64,000 nucleotides of DNA from Trabulsiella odontotermitis (GCF_001297775.1 NZ_LIFX01000012.1:167706-231705), one strand, 5' to 3'; positions 1 through 12,020 are shown, counted from the stretch's first letter. Notes: generated by a model from the letters alone, not told the origin. Made by a program: numbers and translations.

Positions 1-200
1 AGCAGCAACCAGACCGAATCGGCCAGCGTTTCGCTGCGCAGCATCACAATCAGCGTGGCCAGAAACGCTGCATACATACCGAGAAACAGACCAGGATGAT
101 TGCGAATAAAACTGATACTGAAGCGCGGTCGGTTGTCGCGCTTCTCCTGAAGATTGAGCTCATCAATGGTGTTGGTGAGCAGCCGCTGGATCTCTGTCAT
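1..200 (-). CDS. ylaC: YlaC family inner-membrane protein (N-terminal part only)
   Basis: The minus strand opens with an ATG at 200 and stays open to the window edge. The product starts [15 protein letters not shown] and continues through a basic stretch ([10 protein letters not shown]) into a hydrophobic segment, as in E. coli YlaC, a small membrane protein of unknown function of about 156 residues. Only about 66 residues are present; the rest lies outside the window. In K-12 maa separates ylaC from hha; here hha follows after about 210 bases with no maa. Confidence 0.85.
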   Translation of the reverse strand, partial: MTEIQRLLTNTIDELNLQEKRDNRPRFSISFIRNHPGLFLGMYAAFLATLIVMLRSETLADSVWLL

Positions 201-410
201 CCGGACCTCGGGTTTGGCTATGGTATAGGGAAACAGCCTATTTTATGTTGCGAAAACCGAGGTGGAAAGTAACAGATTGGTTGCAGAAAAGCATAACAGT
301 TGGCTGCAAAAACCGTTGCAGGGAACAATCCCGATAATGCTGTATGTACGCAGAGGCCACAGGTCTGGAAGCAGAAGCGAAGACAAACATACGGTGAAGT
401 GAACGCAAAA
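201..410. other. Spacer between ylaC and hha with no gene seen
   Basis: In K-12 the maltose acetyltransferase gene maa lies here. Nothing in these 210 bases translates to a Maa-like protein on either strand; the short open frames overlap hha or carry no family signal. The stretch presumably holds the ylaC promoter and the 3' end of the hha transcript. I see no clear terminator hairpin. Confidence 0.5.
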
Positions 411-629
411 TTACCGGATAAACTTCCATACGGAGGTCGGGATCTTGTCGTAAAGTTTATTCATCGTCAATTCAGCGAGACGATGATCGGCCGCTGAGTA
501 AAATACAGCCAGTTCATTGTCGGGAAGTTCATATTTATTTTTTTCGATAACACGTTCAAGGGTATCAATAGACTGACAACGTCGCAGACGCAACAAATAA
601 TCATTTTTGGTTAGTGGTTTATCTGACAT
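411..629 (-). CDS. hha: Haemolysin expression modulator Hha
   Basis: Seventy-two residues, starting [15 protein letters not shown] and ending SSVWKFIR-like (TSVWKFIR), the standard length and ends of Hha. Hha is a small helical protein that binds H-NS and StpA and strengthens silencing of AT-rich and horizontally acquired DNA; it also acts as the toxin-like partner of TomB. The frame extends 11 codons upstream, but ATG 629 is chosen because it restores the family length. It lies 26 bases downstream of tomB on the same strand, so the two are almost certainly co-transcribed. Confidence 0.96.
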   Translation of the reverse strand: MSDKPLTKNDYLLRLRRCQSIDTLERVIEKNKYELPDNELAVFYSAADHRLAELTMNKLYDKIPTSVWKFIR

Positions 630-655
630 AAATTCACCTGTTGTTTGTAATATCT

Positions 656-1030
656 TTAACATGAAAGACTGACGGGATTAGCCCTGCTCGCATTGGTGAA
701 ACAACGAAAAAGTCTGTTCCCGGACTTCCGCCATTTCTGCAGATCCTCTGCATTAATCCCATAGTTACCGAACAACATAAAAGTGTCGTCCAGGTATTCA
801 TCAATCTGAGCAATCAGTTTATTGTCTTCATTATACTTAATTTTATAATTAAGTGCGAAGGTCGCAATGTGCTCGATCAGCTCATTCAACTGAAGATTAA
901 CCGCGGAGGTTGGGTCGTTAACCCAGCCGTGGTTACTCTCCTCAAGGTTAGCAAGACAATCATGATACAGGGTTTCACAGAGAAATTTAAGCTGTGCGAT
1001 ATCATGTCTTTTTGGCGAATATTCGTCCAT
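656..1030 (-). CDS. tomB: Hha toxicity modulator TomB (YbaJ)
   Basis: The product is 124 residues, the exact family length, starting [15 protein letters not shown] and ending with a Cys (SLSC). TomB antagonises Hha in an oxygen-dependent manner and affects biofilm formation and conjugation. It is the first gene of the tomB-hha pair, transcribed away from acrB. The C-terminal third (residues about 90-124) departs most from the K-12 protein, while the N-terminal two thirds look nearly identical. Confidence 0.95.
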   Translation of the reverse strand: MDEYSPKRHDIAQLKFLCETLYHDCLANLEESNHGWVNDPTSAVNLQLNELIEHIATFALNYKIKYNEDNKLIAQIDEYLDDTFMLFGNYGINAEDLQKWRKSGNRLFRCFTNASRANPVSLSC

Positions 1031-1501
1031 AACGCATCCCCTTATGAGTGGTATACACGACGACGATAAAACACCGTTTCGGGATGGAGACTACTGACTG
1101 ACCTGAGGCATTAGCTGTAAACCTGATTAGCTATTACTATAATCTACTCTTATAAAGATTTCACTGGCCTATTACGAAAAATTACAAATATTCGTTGTTA
1201 TTAAAGTTAATCTTCTGGCTCTGTAAGTAAAACTAAACCGTGAGACACAGGATTAAAGGCTAAGTTCCATGTATGGCCCTTTAAATTCATTAAGTTAGTA
1301 TTATTACCCACCATTTAATGGCAATTCTTTGAGTGATCACTCAGCCAAGAATATTCCTGGTGGTCTGCTCAGTTCCCGTAGAAAGCATATTTAGTCCACA
1401 CAGGCTAAAGGGAAAAATCGCTATAATGTATATTATATACTTTAATCACCTTATCTTAAATATATCTTAACGCAATAAGTTCATTTTGAGATTCAGTCGA
1501 T
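1031..1501. other. AT-rich spacer between tomB and acrB
   Basis: About 470 bases without a supported gene. It contains the tomB promoter region (right to left) and is rich in A and T. A perfect 14-base palindrome, TGAGTGATCACTCA, lies at 1330-1343; a palindrome of that length is expected a few times by chance in 64 kb, so no operator is claimed. No small protein with a good ribosome-binding site was recognised. Confidence 0.5.
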
Positions 1502-1528
1502 AAAAAAAGGGCCGCATACGCGGCCCTT
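1502..1528 (-). terminator. Rho-independent terminator of acrAB
   Basis: On the minus strand a 9-base-pair stem, AAGGGCCGC with GCGGCCCTT, closes a 4-base loop (1507-1515 with 1520-1528) and is followed by a run of seven T (the A run at 1502-1508 of the plus strand). It starts about 12 bases after the acrB stop codon, the expected place for the end of the acrAB transcript. Confidence 0.9.
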
Positions 1529-1539
1529 GATTGGCAGGA

Positions 1540-4692
<3,153 letters not shown>

Positions 4693-4711
4693 TTAACGGC
4701 TCCTGTTTAAG

Positions 4712-5905
4712 TTAAGACTTAGGTTGTTCAGGCTGGTTGCCCGCTGCGGCTTGTTGGTTATTTTCCGCCGCGGCTTCCTGTGCTTTTACCTGAACACCAG
4801 GACGCACTTTTTGCAGTCCTGTAACAATGACGCGATCGCCAGATTTCAGACCCTCGGTCACCAGCCACTTGTCGCCAATGGCCTGCGTTGCCGTAATCTG
4901 ACGCACTTCGACTTTGTCACCTTCGCCAACCACCATGGCTGTCGCATCACCACGCGGTGTGCGGGTCACGCCCTGTTGCGGAACCAGCAATGCGTCCGGG
5001 TTGGTGCCTTCCTGTAAGCGGGCACGCACAAACATGCCTGGCAGCAGGTAGCCATCCGGGTTCGGGAACACAGCGCGCAGCGTGATAGAACCGGTCGTCT
5101 GATCAACGGTCACGTCAGAGAATTCCAGCGTACCGGACTGCGGCAGCGTTTTGCCTTCGCTGGTGACCAGCTCGACTTTCGCCTTACCGTTCTCCTGCTG
5201 CAGCTTGCCGCTCGCCAGCTCTTCTTTCAGACGCAGGAAATCGTTGCTTGATTGCGTCACGTCCACATAGATAGGATCGAGTTGCTGCACGGTCGCCAGC
5301 GCCGTTGACTGCCCGTTCTGCACCAGCGCGCCTTCCGTCACAGCGGATTTACCAATACGGCCGCTGATCGGTGAGGTGACTTTGGTGTAGGCGAGGTTAA
5401 TACGTGCGGTTTCTACTGCGGCTTTGGCGGCGACCACAGCGGCGTTTGCCTGCTGAGAATCAGCGAGCGCGCTGTCGTAATCCTGTTGACTGATGTACTT
5501 CGTACCCAACAGTTTCTGATAACGCTTGACCGTCAGCGACGCGATGTTGGCGGCAGCCTGCGCTTTTGCCAGATCGCCTTTCGCACTTTCATAAGTGGCC
5601 TGATAGGTTGCTGGATCAATCTGATACAGAGAGACACCGGCTTCGATATCACTACCTTCTACAAAGTTACGTTTCAGGATGATACCGCTGACCTGGGGAC
5701 GAACTTCCGCAATACGATATGCATTGGTACGGCCAGGGAGTTCAGTGGTGATCTGTAGAGGTTCCGATTTAAGCGTTACGACGCCAACGGCTGGCATCTG
5801 TTGCGCTCCTTGTTGATCCGATTTTTCGTCACATCCTGTTAGCGCTAAGCTGCCTGAGAGCATCAGAACGATCGCCAGAGGCGTCAACCCTCTGTTTTTG
5901 TTCAT
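4712..5905 (-). CDS. acrA: Efflux pump periplasmic adaptor AcrA
   Basis: Membrane-fusion lipoprotein that links AcrB to TolC. It is 397 residues, as in K-12. A lipoprotein signal ends in LTGC, so the lipidated cysteine is C25. The middle contains the lipoyl/beta-barrel halves around a long alpha-hairpin rich in Ala and Gln, and the C-terminus is Gln-rich (NNQQAAAGNQPEQPKS). The frame runs 20 codons further upstream, but ATG 5905 is preceded by GAGG on the coding strand and gives the family start MNKNRG. It is transcribed divergently from acrR. Confidence 0.98.
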   Translation of the reverse strand: MNKNRGLTPLAIVLMLSGSLALTGCDEKSDQQGAQQMPAVGVVTLKSEPLQITTELPGRTNAYRIAEVRPQVSGIILKRNFVEGSDIEAGVSLYQIDPATYQATYESAKGDLAKAQAAANIASLTVKRYQKLLGTKYISQQDYDSALADSQQANAAVVAAKAAVETARINLAYTKVTSPISGRIGKSAVTEGALVQNGQSTALATVQQLDPIYVDVTQSSNDFLRLKEELASGKLQQENGKAKVELVTSEGKTLPQSGTLEFSDVTVDQTTGSITLRAVFPNPDGYLLPGMFVRARLQEGTNPDALLVPQQGVTRTPRGDATAMVVGEGDKVEVRQITATQAIGDKWLVTEGLKSGDRVIVTGLQKVRPGVQVKAQEAAAENNQQAAAGNQPEQPKS

Positions 5906-5995
5906 ATGTAAACCTCTAGTATCCGATTTCAAATTGATCAATGGATCAAAAGTCCGCAAACCCATTGCTGCGTTTATATTATCGTCGTGCTATGG

Positions 5996-6019
5996 TACAA
6001 ACATTCACAAATGTATGTA
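5996..6019. promoter_or_regulatory. AcrR operator between acrA and acrR
   Basis: A 24-base inverted repeat with half sites TACAAACATT and AATGTATGTA lies midway between the divergent starts. It matches the known K-12 AcrR operator except for one change in the left arm (TACAAACA instead of TACATACA), so the dyad is slightly imperfect. In K-12 AcrR bound here represses acrAB and acrR and is released by ligands such as rhodamine 6G. Confidence 0.85.
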
Positions 6020-6047
6020 AATCTAACCTCTGTAAATTCACTGACAT

Positions 6048-6067
6048 ATGGCACGAAAAACCAAACA
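6048..6067 (+). promoter_or_regulatory. Candidate MarA/SoxS/Rob box overlapping the acrR start
   Basis: The 20 bases beginning at the acrR ATG, ATGGCACGAAAAACCAAACA, fit the marbox consensus AYnGCACnnWnnRYYAAAY at every defined position. MarA, SoxS and Rob activate acrAB in E. coli. The site doubles as the first codons of acrR (MARKTKQ), so regulatory and coding constraints overlap. Binding itself is inferred. Confidence 0.6.
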
Positions 6068-6692
6068 GCAAGCGCTCGAGACACGACAACACATTCTGGA
6101 TGTCGCGCTGCGTTTGTTTTCGCAGCAGGGGGTATCATCCACCTCACTGGGGGAGATTGCAAAAGCTGCTGGCGTCACGCGTGGCGCTATTTATTGGCAT
6201 TTCAAAAACAAATCTGACGTATTCAGTGAGATCTGGGAGCTTTCCGAGTCCAGTATCAGCGATCTCGAAACTGAGTATCGGGCAAAATTCCCAGGGAATC
6301 CACTCTCAGTTTTAAGGGAAATACTAGTCTATATTCTTGAAGCTACAGTGATCGATGAGCGCCGACGCCTGATGATGGAAATTATCTTCCACAAATGCGA
6401 GTTCGTGGGCGAGATGGCGGCGGTGCAGGAGGCACAGCGCAGCCTGTGTCTCCAGAGTTACGATCGCATCGAACAGGCGCTGGAAGAGTGCATTAACGCT
6501 CAACTCCTGCCCGCTAATTTACTGACCCGCCGCTCGGCTATCCTGATGCGCAGCTACATTTCCGGCATCATGGAAAACTGGCTTTTTTCCCCTCAGTTGT
6601 TTGATCTCAAAAAAGAAGCGCGGGATTACGTCGCCATTCTGCTGGAAATGTTTCAGTTTTGCCCGACGTTGCGCGCGTCGCCAGCCGGATAA
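6048..6692 (+). CDS. acrR: TetR-family repressor of acrAB, AcrR
   Basis: The product has 214 residues (215 in K-12). The N-terminal TetR helix-turn-helix spans about residues 10-55 ([10 protein letters not shown] ... [11 protein letters not shown]), followed by the all-helical ligand-binding and dimer domain. It represses acrAB from the operator upstream and binds planar cationic drugs. The start ATG 6048 matches the family start MARKTKQ. The N-terminal half is nearly identical to K-12, and the last 15 residues are the most diverged. No truncation or frameshift is seen, so the pump should be normally repressed. Confidence 0.97.
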   Translation: MARKTKQQALETRQHILDVALRLFSQQGVSSTSLGEIAKAAGVTRGAIYWHFKNKSDVFSEIWELSESSISDLETEYRAKFPGNPLSVLREILVYILEATVIDERRRLMMEIIFHKCEFVGEMAAVQEAQRSLCLQSYDRIEQALEECINAQLLPANLLTRRSAILMRSYISGIMENWLFSPQLFDLKKEARDYVAILLEMFQFCPTLRASPAG

Positions 6693-6818
6693 CGTTGTGT
6701 CTTCACACCAGGAATTTTCTTATCGTCTTTGGCTATTCGGCTGATGGCATAAGTGCTATTCTTCGCCGGGCAATTATCCCCGGTCACCCCGGTTTCCGTA
6801 ATCATTCTTGATAACACT

Positions 6819-9800
6819 ATGCTGCACTCAATTCGCTGGCGGAATAATTTCACCGCACTGGTTGTCGTATTCATCTGTTTTTTTAGCGTCGTCTCCATGA
6901 GTCAGGCCCGCGCCGGGGCGAATGACCTGCCCGACCGCGCCGATGTTCAGAGCCAACTGAACACGCTGAATAAACAAAAAGAACTCTCTGCGCAGGATAA
7001 GCTTATCCAGCAGGATCTTACTGAAACATTACAGACGCTCGATAAAATCGATCGCGTCAAAGATGAAACCGCACAACTCAAGCAGCAGGTGGCGCAGGCA
7101 CCGGCCAAAATGCGCCAGGCGACAGACAGCCTCAATGCGCTGAGCGATGTGGATAACGACGACGAAACCCGTAAAACGCTGAGCACGCTGTCGTTGCGAC
7201 AACTGGAAGCGCGGGTGTCGCAAATCCTCGATGAATTACAGACTTCGCAAAACGATCTCGCCACCTATAACAGCCAGCTGGTATCGCTGCAGACCCAACC
7301 TGAGCGGGTACAGAACGCCATGTACACGGCGTCACAGCAACTGCAGCAGATCCGCAATCGCCTGAACGGCACGATCGTTGGCGAAGGGGCGCTGCGCCCC
7401 AGCGAGCAGGGGCTGTTACTGACGCAGCAGGCGTTGCTGAATGCGCAAATCGACCAGCAGCGTAAAAGCCTCGAAGGTAATACGATTTTGCAGGATACGT
7501 TGCAGAAACAGCGTGACTATGTGACCGCCAACAGCAACCGTCTCGAGCATCAGCTCCAGTTGCTACAGGAAGCGGTAAACAGCAAGCGGCTGACGCTCAC
7601 CGAGAAAACCGCACAGGAAGCGGTCACGCCGGATGAAACGGCGCGTATTCAGGCCAATCCGCTGGTGAAACAGGAACTGGATATCAACCATCAACTGAGT
7701 CAGCGGCTGATCAACGCCACCGAAAACGGCAACCAGCTGGTTCAGCAAAATATTAAAGTCAAAAACTGGCTGGATCGCGCGCTGCAGTCCGAACGCAATA
7801 TTAAAGAACAGATTGCGGTGTTGAAGGGCAGTCTGCTGCTGTCGCGCATTCTTTATCAGCAGCAACAGACGTTGCCGTCCGCTGATGAACTGGAAGACAT
7901 GACCAACCGTATCGCCGATTTGCGTCTGGAACAGTTCGAGGTGAACCAGCAGCGCGATGCCCTTTTCCAGAGCGACGCGTATGTCGCAAAACTGGAAGAA
8001 GGGCACAGCAGTGAGGTGAATGGCGAGGTTCATGACGCGCTGCTGGAAGTGGTCGATATGCGTCGCGAGCTGCTCGATCAGCTCAATAAACAGCTGGGCA
8101 ATCAGCTGATGATGGCCATTAACCTGCAAGTTAACCAACAGCAACTGGTGAGCGTCTCGAAAAGTTTGAAAGAGATCCTCACCCAGCAGATCTTTTGGGT
8201 CAACAGCAACAAACCGATGGACTGGGACTGGGTTAAATCCTTCCCGAAAGCGCTGAAAGATCAGTTCAAAGCGATGAAAATCACCGTGAACTGGGAAAAA
8301 GCGTGGCCTGCGGTGTTTATCGCGTTTCTTGCCGGATTACCGTTACTGCTCATCGCGGCGCTGATCCGCTGGCGGCTGAAATGGCTGCGGGATTATCAGC
8401 AAAAACTGGCGTCTCAGGTCGGGCAACTGCGTAACGACAGCCAGTTGCATACGCCAAAAGCGATTCTTATCGACCTGATCCGCGCCTTACCCGTGGTGAT
8501 GATTATTCTCGCCGTCGGGCTTATTTTGCTGACCATGCAGCTCAACATTAGTGATCTGCTGTGGGCATTCAGTAAAAAGCTGGCAATGTTCTGGCTGGTA
8601 TTCGGCCTGTGCTGGAAAGTGCTGGAAAAAAATGGCGTGGCGGTCACGCATTTCAATATGCCCGCCGAGCTGACCAGCCACTGGCGTCGCCAGATTGTCC
8701 GCGTCAGCCTGGCGCTGCTGCCGCTGCATTTCTGGTCGGTGGTGTCTGAGCTGTCGCCACTGCATTTGATGGACGATGTGTTGGGGCAGTTTGTCATTCT
8801 GCTCAATCTGTTGCTCATCACTGTTCTGATCTGGCCGATGTGCCGTGACAGCTGGCGGGATAAAGAGTCCCACAGTTTGCGTCTGGTGACCGTTACGGTA
8901 CTGGCGATTGTCCCGATAGCGCTGATGGTTCTGACCGCCACCGGCTATTTTTACACCACATTGCGACTGGCCGGGCGCTGGATCGAAACCGTTTATCTGG
9001 TCATCCTCTGGAATCTGTTGTACCAGACCGTATTGCGCGGGTTGAGCGTTGCCGCACGCCGCATCGCTTATCGCCGGGCGCTGGCGCGTCGCCAGCATAT
9101 GGTGAAAGAGGGTGCCGAGGGTGCGGAGCCGCAGGAAGAACCGACCATCGCCCTGGAGCAGGTCAACCAGCAAACGCTGCGCATCACCATGCTGGTGATG
9201 GTGGCGCTGTTTGCTGTAATGTTCTGGGCTATTTGGTCCGATCTCATCACCGTGTTTGCTTATCTGGATAGCATCACGTTGTGGCACTACACCGGTTCCG
9301 AAGCGGGCGCCAGCGTCATGAAGAGCGTCACGCTGGGCAGTCTGCTGTTTGCAGTGATCGCGTCAATGGTCGCCTGGGCGTTGATCCGCAACCTGCCAGG
9401 TCTGCTTGAAGTGCTGGTGCTTTCCCGGCTGAACATGCGCCAGGGGGCATCCTATGCCATTACCACCATCCTCAATTACGTGATTATCGCCGCGGGCGCG
9501 ATGACTGTGTTTGGCTCGCTTGGCGTCTCGTGGGATAAATTACAGTGGCTGGCGGCGGCGTTATCGGTCGGTCTCGGTTTTGGTTTACAGGAGATTTTCG
9601 GTAACTTTGTCTCCGGTCTGATCATCCTGTTTGAACGCCCGGTGCGTATTGGCGATACCGTCACCATCGGTACGTTCTCAGGGACGGTCAGCAAAATCCG
9701 TATTCGCGCCACCACCATCACCGATTTCGACCGTAAAGAGGTGATCATTCCGAATAAGGCTTTCGTGACCGAGCGACTGATCAACTGGTCGCTGTCCGAC

Positions 9801-10172
9801 ACCATCACCCGCGTGGTGATCCGTCTCGGGGTGGCTTACGGATCTGATCTCGATAAGGTGAAAGAGGTGTTGCTGCAGGCGGCAAATGAACATCCTACAG
9901 TGATGCAGGATCCGGCACCGGCCGTGTTCTTTACCACCTTTGGCGCCAGCACGCTGGATCACGAGCTTCGTCTGTACGTTCGTGAACTGCGCGATCGCAG
10001 TTACACCGTTGATGAACTCAACCGGGCTATCGATCGCCTGTGCCGTGAAAATGGCATCGACATTGCCTTTAACCAGCTGGAAGTTCATCTGCGTAATGAA
10101 AAGGGTGATGAAGTCAGGGAAGTGAAGCGAGAGATCAAAGGGGATGACGCCGCAGGGGCGGTCAGCGAATAA
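6819..10172 (+). CDS. mscK: Potassium-dependent mechanosensitive channel MscK (KefA)
   Basis: Large inner-membrane channel of the MscS family, 1117 residues here and about 1120 in K-12. A signal-like hydrophobic N-terminus is followed by a long periplasmic coiled-coil region (about residues 40-450, rich in Gln and Leu), then multiple membrane helices. The C-terminal MscS core has the Gly/Ala pore helix (ALSVGLGFGLQEIFGNF) and a cytoplasmic beta domain. It opens under hypo-osmotic stress and needs external K+. ATG 6819 gives the family start; the frame is open 22 codons upstream. Confidence 0.95.
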   Translation: MLHSIRWRNNFTALVVVFICFFSVVSMSQARAGANDLPDRADVQSQLNTLNKQKELSAQDKLIQQDLTETLQTLDKIDRVKDETAQLKQQVAQAPAKMRQATDSLNALSDVDNDDETRKTLSTLSLRQLEARVSQILDELQTSQNDLATYNSQLVSLQTQPERVQNAMYTASQQLQQIRNRLNGTIVGEGALRPSEQGLLLTQQALLNAQIDQQRKSLEGNTILQDTLQKQRDYVTANSNRLEHQLQLLQEAVNSKRLTLTEKTAQEAVTPDETARIQANPLVKQELDINHQLSQRLINATENGNQLVQQNIKVKNWLDRALQSERNIKEQIAVLKGSLLLSRILYQQQQTLPSADELEDMTNRIADLRLEQFEVNQQRDALFQSDAYVAKLEEGHSSEVNGEVHDALLEVVDMRRELLDQLNKQLGNQLMMAINLQVNQQQLVSVSKSLKEILTQQIFWVNSNKPMDWDWVKSFPKALKDQFKAMKITVNWEKAWPAVFIAFLAGLPLLLIAALIRWRLKWLRDYQQKLASQVGQLRNDSQLHTPKAILIDLIRALPVVMIILAVGLILLTMQLNISDLLWAFSKKLAMFWLVFGLCWKVLEKNGVAVTHFNMPAELTSHWRRQIVRVSLALLPLHFWSVVSELSPLHLMDDVLGQFVILLNLLLITVLIWPMCRDSWRDKESHSLRLVTVTVLAIVPIALMVLTATGYFYTTLRLAGRWIETVYLVILWNLLYQTVLRGLSVAARRIAYRRALARRQHMVKEGAEGAEPQEEPTIALEQVNQQTLRITMLVMVALFAVMFWAIWSDLITVFAYLDSITLWHYTGSEAGASVMKSVTLGSLLFAVIASMVAWALIRNLPGLLEVLVLSRLNMRQGASYAITTILNYVIIAAGAMTVFGSLGVSWDKLQWLAAALSVGLGFGLQEIFGNFVSGLIILFERPVRIGDTVTIGTFSGTVSKIRIRATTITDFDRKEVIIPNKAFVTERLINWSLSDTITRVVIRLGVAYGSDLDKVKEVLLQAANEHPTVMQDPAPAVFFTTFGASTLDHELRLYVRELRDRSYTVDELNRAIDRLCRENGIDIAFNQLEVHLRNEKGDEVREVKREIKGDDAAGAVSE

Positions 10173-10173
10173 C

Positions 10174-10208
10174 AACGCGGGGCGGGTTATGCTCGCCCCG
10201 TTGACTTT
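10174..10208 (+). terminator. Probable terminator after mscK
   Basis: The stem AAC..GGGGCG pairs with CGCCCC..GTT (10174-10202) and is followed by GACTTTTA. It sits between the convergent ends of mscK and the rpn gene. The T tract is short, so strength is uncertain. Confidence 0.6.
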
Positions 10209-10453
10209 TAGTGCGTCAGCGTCGCCAGTGTTTCAGGTGTTAATCCGGTGACTGCCATTACGGTAGTGGTGTCGATACCGCAGGCCAGCATTTTCCGGGC
10301 GATGTTGCGTGTTTCCTCCTCGCGGCCTTTTTGCATACCTTCTTTTATCCCTTCTTTGATTCCTTCTTTGATTCCTTCTTCCATGCCCTGTCGGATACCT
10401 TCTTTCTGTCCTTTTTGTCGGCCTTTCTCTTCCAGCCATTGCGCGATAGTCAT
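10208..10453 (-). CDS. Predicted internal RpnS-like antitoxin, in frame within rpn
   Basis: An in-frame ATG at 10453 (residue 243 of the full protein) is preceded on the coding strand by AAGGA with a 7-base gap, a strong ribosome-binding site inside the gene. The product would be 81 residues, MTIAQWLEEKG through the xxGx repeats to LATLTH. In published Rpn systems a separately translated C-terminal protein (RpnS) dimerises and blocks the full-length nuclease, and it contains four-residue repeats whose number varies between strains. The match in position, size and repeats is good; expression here is inferred. Confidence 0.65.
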   Translation of the reverse strand: MTIAQWLEEKGRQKGQKEGIRQGMEEGIKEGIKEGIKEGMQKGREEETRNIARKMLACGIDTTTVMAVTGLTPETLATLTH

Positions 10454-11179
10454 CAGTAAGTCCTTATGTTGCGGTGCGCGTTGCGCCAGTCTGCGAAGTA
10501 ACGCTTCCGGTTTTGCGGTATTTCCCGCCTGAAGCATATAACTCACCAGCGTCCCGATCTGTTTTTCTGTAAGGTGACCTGCCATCAACAAACTGGCGAA
10601 CTGTTCCTGCCATTCTGCCAGATCGCGCTGCCGGATATGCTTTTGCAGAAGCTCAAGCATCGCCATCCGGCGGTGAGTCACAATGTGATTATCCGGGATA
10701 ACCGTCAGGTCGACCAGCGGAAAATCGGAACTGTATAAGGTGTGCGCCAGGTGCGGATCACTGAACAACTGTTGCCAGCTCATACTGTGAGGCCAGGGGC
10801 TGACGGCGCCGTGATAAAAAAGCATGGGGATCACCAGCGGAAGCGCGTCATACCCCGCATCGATATGCCGTTGCATGGCGGCAATAGCGTACCGCATCAG
10901 GCGAAACGCCATCAGTTTGTCGGGTGTGCTCTGGTGTTCAATAAGGGCGTAAAGATAGCCGGGACCGTGCTGCGTTTGTACCGAATAGAGAATATCCGAA
11001 TAGCTGGCACGCAGATCTTCTTCAATAAAGCTGCCGGATACCAGCCGTAAGGTGCTCATATCACACAGGGCCAGATATTTTTCCGGCAAGTGGATTTGCA
11101 AAAAATCCTGCGCCACCTCTTTCTGTGCCAGCATCTGTTTGAACACCGCATCGTGCGGCGTTGCTGAAAGTTTTTCCAT
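10208..11179 (-). CDS. Rpn family recombination-promoting nuclease (PF04754 type)
   Basis: 323 residues. The N-terminal part (about 1-240) is the YhgA-like/transposase_31 domain, a PD-(D/E)xK-type nuclease fold: D62 in SYSDILYS and E81-x-Q83 in LIEHQST look like the active-site residues. The C-terminal part carries seven four-residue repeats of the form xxGx (KEGI, RQGM, EEGI and so on, residues about 260-287), then a short helical tail. Rpn proteins cleave DNA, promote RecA-independent recombination and have been reported as toxic antiphage proteins restrained by their own C-terminal fragment. It is not at this site in K-12, where mscK and rsmS adjoin, so it is an insertion. Which Rpn paralogue it is cannot be told. 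Confidence 0.9.
   Translation of the reverse strand: MEKLSATPHDAVFKQMLAQKEVAQDFLQIHLPEKYLALCDMSTLRLVSGSFIEEDLRASYSDILYSVQTQHGPGYLYALIEHQSTPDKLMAFRLMRYAIAAMQRHIDAGYDALPLVIPMLFYHGAVSPWPHSMSWQQLFSDPHLAHTLYSSDFPLVDLTVIPDNHIVTHRRMAMLELLQKHIRQRDLAEWQEQFASLLMAGHLTEKQIGTLVSYMLQAGNTAKPEALLRRLAQRAPQHKDLLMTIAQWLEEKGRQKGQKEGIRQGMEEGIKEGIKEGIKEGMQKGREEETRNIARKMLACGIDTTTVMAVTGLTPETLATLTH
10338..10421 (-). repeat. 12-base tandem repeats in the rpn gene
   Basis: Seven consecutive 12-base units, plus-strand form CCTTCTTTGATT or close variants, begin at 10338, 10350, 10362, 10374, 10386, 10398 and 10410. Units 2 and 3 are identical. Because the unit length is a multiple of three, gain or loss changes the number of xxGx repeats without breaking the frame of either rpn product. 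Confidence 0.85.
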
Positions 11180-11225
11180 GTCACTCCATCATCGTTGTCA
11201 CAAAGGACCACGATGACAGCATTAT

Positions 11226-11414
11226 TCACCCGGCGTCAGAGGGATGATTCGTTTCTTGCGAGGCGGCTTCAGCACTTTTTTGTTTGCTTTCATAATCGCG
11301 CTTCACGATGTCGAGCGCGCGCAACACCGTCTGCGGCGGGATCGCATGTTGCTCCAGCAGCATAATCAGATCGACCGCCAGCTTGACCTCATCGGGGGCA
11401 TTTTCGAGTGACAT
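11226..11414 (-). CDS. rsmS: RsmS (YbaM), small replication-linked regulator
   Basis: The product has 62 residues, starting [16 protein letters not shown]; the K-12 protein has 53. The first 42 residues match, including the conserved block [14 protein letters not shown], and the C-terminus is a longer, Ser/Ala/Glu-rich tail ([16 protein letters not shown]). RsmS is a small DUF2496 protein; in related plant pathogens it affects exoenzyme regulation, and its role in enterics is unclear. It sits 11 bases after the priC stop, so it is co-transcribed with priC. Confidence 0.88.
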   Translation of the reverse strand: MSLENAPDEVKLAVDLIMLLEQHAIPPQTVLRALDIVKRDYESKQKSAEAASQETNHPSDAG

Positions 11415-11425
11415 AGTGTCTCCTG

Positions 11426-11953
11426 TTAACGGGTCATTCGCGCCAGAACGGCGTCAATATCCTGCAATGCTTTACGGCAGCGCTGGAGTCTGCCTGCACA
11501 GGCTTCCACCTCACGGGACAACCGCTGCTGTTCCTCAAAACCGGTAGCCTGCGCCAGCAACTGCTCGCGTTCACGCCACAGTGCCAGCAGGCGGCGCTCG
11601 TATTCCTGATGCTGCAACCGCTTACGCTGCCAGCGCGTCAACGCGGGAGAACCGGTATCCCATGAACGTAGCGACCAGGCGTCGGTTTCGCGCGAGATGG
11701 CTTCCATTTGTGCGGCCAGATGCTCAGCAAGCCAGGTGATTTGCGGCAGTTGCTGATGTTCAACGGCCTGCTTCAGGGCGCTGAGGTTGTGCCGCGCTTC
11801 CGTCAGACAGGCCTCCAGGCGTGTGCTGCGTGTCTGAAACAACTGCCGGTCGAAGCGCGGGCCGAGCGTCGCGAACTTCGCCAGCGGGGCGGTACGGGCT
11901 TCCAGCATAGCCAGCTGTTTTTCCAGCGTTTGTAAAAGCGAGTCAGTTTTCAC
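11426..11953 (-). CDS. priC: Primosomal replication protein N'' PriC
   Basis: 175 residues, the K-12 length. PriC reloads DnaB at stalled forks, independently of PriA. The sequence is helical and rich in Arg, Gln and Leu, with the family end LARMTR. The central region (WLAEHLAAQ...[15 protein letters not shown]) is the best conserved part. It is divergent from ybaN, whose start lies 68 bases away. Confidence 0.92.
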   Translation of the reverse strand: MKTDSLLQTLEKQLAMLEARTAPLAKFATLGPRFDRQLFQTRSTRLEACLTEARHNLSALKQAVEHQQLPQITWLAEHLAAQMEAISRETDAWSLRSWDTGSPALTRWQRKRLQHQEYERRLLALWREREQLLAQATGFEEQQRLSREVEACAGRLQRCRKALQDIDAVLARMTR

Positions 11954-12020
11954 GTTGCGCTTCCAGTAATGGCGAGTGTTTATGCTACATTAGCGATCAG
12001 GGTTGATAACGATTCGCATT

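Noticed and set aside
1330..1343. Perfect 14-base palindrome TGAGTGATCACTCA as an operator
   Set aside because: About four such palindromes are expected by chance in 64 kb, it lies far from any start codon, and no second copy is seen nearby.
10338..10421. CRISPR-like array
   Set aside because: Units are 12 bases with no spacers and they encode protein repeats in frame.
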